A DNA stretch of 64,000 nt, from positions 124,001-188,000 of the forward strand of contig NZ_LIPG01000008.1 of assembly GCF_001905505.1 (NCBI RefSeq), in the 5' to 3' direction. The notes beneath the pieces are model-generated. The model worked only from the letters and a program-made list of their open reading frames with translations. It was not told the origin of the DNA and ran no database searches. This DNA comes from Streptomyces sp. CB02058 (GTDB lineage Bacteria > Actinomycetota > Actinomycetes > Streptomycetales > Streptomycetaceae). The position numbers and the translations under genes are program-made. Each line of letters begins with the position of its first letter. Positions within the stretch are counted from its first letter, which is position 1. This document shows positions 60,931 through 64,000 of the stretch, piece after piece.

Positions 60931-62073
60931 ATGCCGCCCCCACCGCCTCCCCCGTCCACCACCTCCCCGGCCCCGGCCCGGACCTCCGCCCCCGCTCCCG
61001 CCCCGCGTGGCGCGGGCGCCCGTCTGGTCCCCGTGCTGCGGCACCCCGTCGCCGTCGGCGTGCTGGCCGTCGTGCTCGCCGGACTGGCCGGGCTCGGGCT
61101 CGTCATGGGCGCCGGTACCCAGCCCGCGGTCGCCTGGGACGCGCTCGTCGAGGGCATGTTCGGGTCGTCGTACGCCATCGGGAGCTCCCTCAACTCGGCC
61201 GCCGTACTGGCCCTCATCGCCACCGGGTTCACCGTCGCCCACCGCGCGGGCCTGGTGAACGTGGGCGGCGAGGGCCAGCTCTGCGCGGGCGGGCTGGCCG
61301 CCGCCGCCGTGGGCGGCACCCTGCCCGCCGGGGTCCCGGCCGCGCTCGCCGTTCCGCTCGTCCTGGCCGCCGGCTGCCTGGCGGGCGGCGCCTGGGCCGG
61401 GATCGCCGCCTGGCTGCGGACGAAGCGCGGGACCAGCGAGGTCATCACCACGCTGCTCCTCAACTTCATCGGCGTGGGGCTCGTCTCGGTCGCCGTCCAC
61501 GAGGAGGCGCTGCTGCGCCAGCCCGTGACCTCGTCCGAGACGCTGCCGCAGTCCGCTCCCCTGCCCGAGGGGGCCCGGCTGCCGCTGATCGGCGGCCTCG
61601 AGTCCCCCGCGACGGCGATCGTCGTGATCGCGGCCGTCGCCGCCGTGCTCACCGGTGTGGTGCTGCGGCACACCCCCGTCGGGCTGCGGCTGCGGTCCGT
61701 GGGCCACTCCCCCGCCGCCTCGGCCCGCCTCGGACTGCCCGTGGCCCGGCTGGAGGGCGGCAGCCTGGCGTTCGCGGGCGCCGCGGCCGGACTCGCGGGC
61801 GCGGGCCTCGTCGCCATCGCCCCCTATGTGCTGGCCGAGCACTTCTCCTCCGGCTACGGCTTCTCCGGACTGGTGGTGGGACTGCTCGCCCGGGGTTCGC
61901 TCACCGCCGTGGCGGCCGTGTCGCTCCTCTTCGGATTCCTCACCAACGGGGGCATCAACCTCCAGCTCGCGGCGGAGGTCCCCGCCTCCTCCGTACAGAT
62001 CGTGCAGAGCCTGCTCGTCCTGTTCGTCGCCGCGGCCATGTTCACCACCACACGTGACAGGAGCGGCTCATGA
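60931..62073 (+). CDS. BMP-type ABC transporter permease 1 (380 aa)
   Basis: A Pro-rich cytoplasmic tail of about 28 residues precedes 8-9 helices. Family motifs are FTVAHRAGLVNVGGEGQL and the loop LRTKRGTSEVITTLLLNFI, with GLRLRSVGHSPAASARLGLP before the last helices. It forms the membrane channel with the following gene. Stop overlaps the start of permease 2 (ATGA). ATG at 60931 with AAGGAG upstream. Confidence 0.92.
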   Translation: MPPPPPPPSTTSPAPARTSAPAPAPRGAGARLVPVLRHPVAVGVLAVVLAGLAGLGLVMGAGTQPAVAWDALVEGMFGSSYAIGSSLNSAAVLALIATGFTVAHRAGLVNVGGEGQLCAGGLAAAAVGGTLPAGVPAALAVPLVLAAGCLAGGAWAGIAAWLRTKRGTSEVITTLLLNFIGVGLVSVAVHEEALLRQPVTSSETLPQSAPLPEGARLPLIGGLESPATAIVVIAAVAAVLTGVVLRHTPVGLRLRSVGHSPAASARLGLPVARLEGGSLAFAGAAAGLAGAGLVAIAPYVLAEHFSSGYGFSGLVVGLLARGSLTAVAAVSLLFGFLTNGGINLQLAAEVPASSVQIVQSLLVLFVAAAMFTTTRDRSGS

Positions 62074-62993
62074 GTGCCGTCGTGGAGGAGCTCGCCTCCG
62101 GTGGGGTGCGCCTGGCCGTACCCCTGCTGCTGGCCTCGTCGGGGGAGCTGCTGAGCGAACGCGCCGGCGTGCTCAACCTCTCCGTCGAGGGCATGATGCT
62201 GACCGGCGCCTTCGCGGGCGCGGCCGGCGCCCTGGCCTCGGGGAGCGCGGAGGTGGGCGTGCTGGCGGCCCTCGTCGCCGGGCTGCTCTTCGCGGGCCTC
62301 CAGGCGCTGCTCAGCGTCGTCCTGCGCGCCGACCAGATCGTCACGGGCATCACGGCGAACGCCCTGGCCCTCGGCGCGACGACCTACGGTTCGCGCGTGC
62401 TGTTCGGCGACGGGTCGGCCGACTCGGTGCCCGGGTTCGACCCGGTCGCCGTGCCCCTCCTGCACGACATCCCCGTCCTCGGCCCCGCCCTCTTCGAGCA
62501 GACCGCGCTCGGTTACGCCGCCTTCCTCGTCGCCGGTGGCCTCGCCCTGGCTTTCAGCAGGCGTACGGGGTGGGGTCTCGCGGTCGACGCGATCGGTGAG
62601 GACGCGACCACCGCGGACCGCTGCGGCCTTCCGGTGCGGACCGTACGGTTCGCCGCAGTGCTGCTGACCGGCGCCGTATCGGGCCTGGCGGGGGCGCAGT
62701 TGGCCCTGTCGGAGGTGCACGCCTTCAGCGACAACATGACCGGCGGCATCGGCTATCTCGCCGTCGTCGCGGTGATCGCGGGCCGCTGGCGGGCCTGGCC
62801 CACGATCGTGGCCTGTCTCTTCTTCGGTGTGGCGCAGTCGCTCCAGTTCGTGGCGCCCGCGCTGGGACTGCACCTGTCCGCGCCGCTCCTGACGACACTT
62901 CCGTACGTCATCGCGCTGCTGGCGGTGAGCGGCCTCGTCGGCCGCAGCCGGGCGCCCTCGGGGCTGACCGTCCCCTTCCTGCGCGGCAGCTGA
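62070..62993 (+). CDS. BMP-type ABC transporter permease 2 (307 aa)
   Basis: Shorter partner permease with about 8 helices. LLSERAGVLNLSVEGMMLTGAF, DQIVTGITANALALG, and GLAVDAIGEDATTADRCGLPV are the paired family motifs. Translationally coupled to permease 1. Together with the lipoprotein and ATPase this completes the uptake system; substrate is probably a nucleoside or a related N-heterocycle. Confidence 0.93.
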   Translation: MSAVVEELASGGVRLAVPLLLASSGELLSERAGVLNLSVEGMMLTGAFAGAAGALASGSAEVGVLAALVAGLLFAGLQALLSVVLRADQIVTGITANALALGATTYGSRVLFGDGSADSVPGFDPVAVPLLHDIPVLGPALFEQTALGYAAFLVAGGLALAFSRRTGWGLAVDAIGEDATTADRCGLPVRTVRFAAVLLTGAVSGLAGAQLALSEVHAFSDNMTGGIGYLAVVAVIAGRWRAWPTIVACLFFGVAQSLQFVAPALGLHLSAPLLTTLPYVIALLAVSGLVGRSRAPSGLTVPFLRGS

Positions 62994-63081
62994 CCGGCGG
63001 CCGGACGGCCCGCGGCCGACCGGCCGCCGGCCGGACCGCCACGACTCCCACGATTCCCCTTGAGGACAGAGGACTTACGAG

Positions 63082-64000
63082 ATGACGCTGATCCTGACCC
63101 GCTCCGACATCACCGCCCTGCTCGCCGACGTGGGCGAGGAGATCGAGGCGGCGGTGGCGGAGTGCCACCTGGATCTCGCCCTGGGCAGGGCCGTCCTGCC
63201 GCCCCCTCCGGCCATGCCGTTCCCGGGGTCGGACGGGACCTTCCTCGCGATGGCTTCCGCCTCCGCCCCGGCCGGTCTCGCCACCGTGAAGCTGCTGGCC
63301 GACCTCCCCGCCAACCGCGCCCTGGGGCTGCCCGTGCAGCGTTCGTCGGTCCTCGCGGTGTCCGCCGGGACGGGGGCGTGCGAGGCGCTCCTCGACGGCG
63401 CCGGGATCACCCGTGCGAGGACCGCGGCCGCCACCGCGGTCGCCACCCGGGCCCTCGCCCGGCAGGACTCCCGTGTCCTGGGGCTCGTCGGCACCGGGCC
63501 GCTGGCCCGCGCCCACGCCCTCGCCCTGCTGCCGGGCCGCGCCTACGAACGGGTGGTGCTGTGGGGCCGCCACCCCGGCCGGAGCGCGGAACTGGCCACC
63601 TGGATCACGGAGGAGCTCGGTGTGGAGGCGAGCGTGCTGTCCGGGCCGCGCGCCGTGGCGGAGTCCTCGGACGTCCTGTGCACGCTGACGCCGTCCCGGG
63701 AACCGCTCGTCGAGGGTGCGTGGCTCTCCCCCGGCCAGCACATCAACGCCGTCGGCGCCCCGCCGCGCCCCGACCACCGGGAGATCGACACGGCGGGCGT
63801 GGTGCGCTGCCGGATCGTCGTCGACGCCTGGTCCACGGCCCGCGCCAAGTCCGGAGAGGTCCTGATCCCGCTCGCCGAGGGCGCGCTCACCGAGGACGAC
63901 TTCCGCTGTGAACTCGGCGAGGTACTCGCGGGAGTGAAGCCCGGCCGCACCTCGGACACCGAGCTCACGCTGTTCGACTCGGTGGGCGTCGGCCTCCAGG
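63082..64000 (+). CDS. Ornithine cyclodeaminase/mu-crystallin family protein, 3' end outside window (306+ aa)
   Basis: The frame stays open from ATG 63082 to the window end. It starts TLILTRSDITALLADVGE, and holds the Rossmann loop VLGLVGTGPLARAHALAL. It also has VLCTLTPSREPLVEGAWLSPGQHINAVGA and the end DSVGVGLQ, all family hallmarks. Members are NAD(P)-dependent and include ornithine cyclodeaminases, alanine dehydrogenases and ketimine reductases; the true reaction is not fixed. It follows permease 2 by 88 bp and likely acts on what the transporter brings in or on a related amino acid. Confidence 0.88.
   Translation, partial: MTLILTRSDITALLADVGEEIEAAVAECHLDLALGRAVLPPPPAMPFPGSDGTFLAMASASAPAGLATVKLLADLPANRALGLPVQRSSVLAVSAGTGACEALLDGAGITRARTAAATAVATRALARQDSRVLGLVGTGPLARAHALALLPGRAYERVVLWGRHPGRSAELATWITEELGVEASVLSGPRAVAESSDVLCTLTPSREPLVEGAWLSPGQHINAVGAPPRPDHREIDTAGVVRCRIVVDAWSTARAKSGEVLIPLAEGALTEDDFRCELGEVLAGVKPGRTSDTELTLFDSVGVGLQ

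Noticed and set aside
58678..61842. 1054-codon leftward frame
   Set aside because: Antisense to the BMP ATPase and permease, with shadow composition and no recognisable domain.

Overview
The window is a very GC-rich chromosomal segment from a Streptomyces (Actinomycetota). The evidence is the codon bias (almost all third positions G or C), frequent GTG starts, strong GGAGG-type ribosome sites, and a gene order that from memory follows the S. coelicolor core around glmU/prs/rplY/pth and pmt/rsmI/tatD/ksgA/ispE. The same order is broadly shared with Mycobacterium. I see no phage, insertion sequence, CRISPR array or origin. Most of the window is conserved core, with some lineage-specific insertions and losses.

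Layout. 1-8.7 kb: the end of a PIN-domain toxin, a FtsX/MacB-type ABC exporter (permease plus ATPase), a 14-TM MFS exporter, a DUF485 protein coupled to an acetate-type SSS symporter, and a DivIVA-like coiled-coil protein. 8.9-13.7 kb: a divergent SUKH/deaminase locus. It encodes a fusion of a YrhB/Imm35-like domain, a collagen-like linker, a deaminase-like domain and a SUKH-4 domain, followed by a SUKH-1 protein, a stand-alone YwqJ-type deaminase and a SUKH-3 protein. 13.7-16.2 kb: an orphan DesK-type histidine kinase, an HTH/LAGLIDADG-like gene whose 5' end looks frameshifted, and tRNA-Gln(UUG).

16.3-29.3 kb: housekeeping genes glmU, prs, rplY, pth and ppc; a desaturase-tetR pair behind a long palindrome; a Uma2 nuclease; a Tam methyltransferase divergent from a MarR regulator; a LuxR-type response regulator; and a GNAT acetyltransferase. 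29.2-34.6 kb: the Leloir galactose operon galT-galE-galK, with a divergent SSS symporter and its small two-TM partner. 34.7-44.2 kb: a response regulator lacking the phospho-acceptor Asp, three tandem membrane-anchored PQQ-like beta-propeller paralogues, a Uup-type ABC-F ATPase and a lipoprotein. 44.3-52.4 kb: an acyltransferase-3, ispE-ksgA, a truncated RpfB-like protein at the rpfB position, tatD, a zinc-ribbon protein, rsmI and divergent pmt.

52.5-57 kb: a two-headed TetR, a rubber oxygenase of the latex-clearing (Lcp) type and a class B penicillin-binding protein. 57-64 kb: a GntR/FCD regulator divergent from a BMP-type ABC uptake operon (lipoprotein, double ATPase, two permeases), followed by an ornithine-cyclodeaminase-like gene that runs off the window.

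Most convergent gene pairs share hairpin terminators, and many operons use 4-bp ATGA/GTGA stop-start overlaps, which implies translational coupling. The most interesting material is the SUKH/deaminase locus, the tandem propeller paralogues with a shared upstream element, the lost Rpf catalytic domain, the lcp/two-headed TetR insertion and the frameshifted HTH/LAGLIDADG-like gene next to tRNA-Gln.
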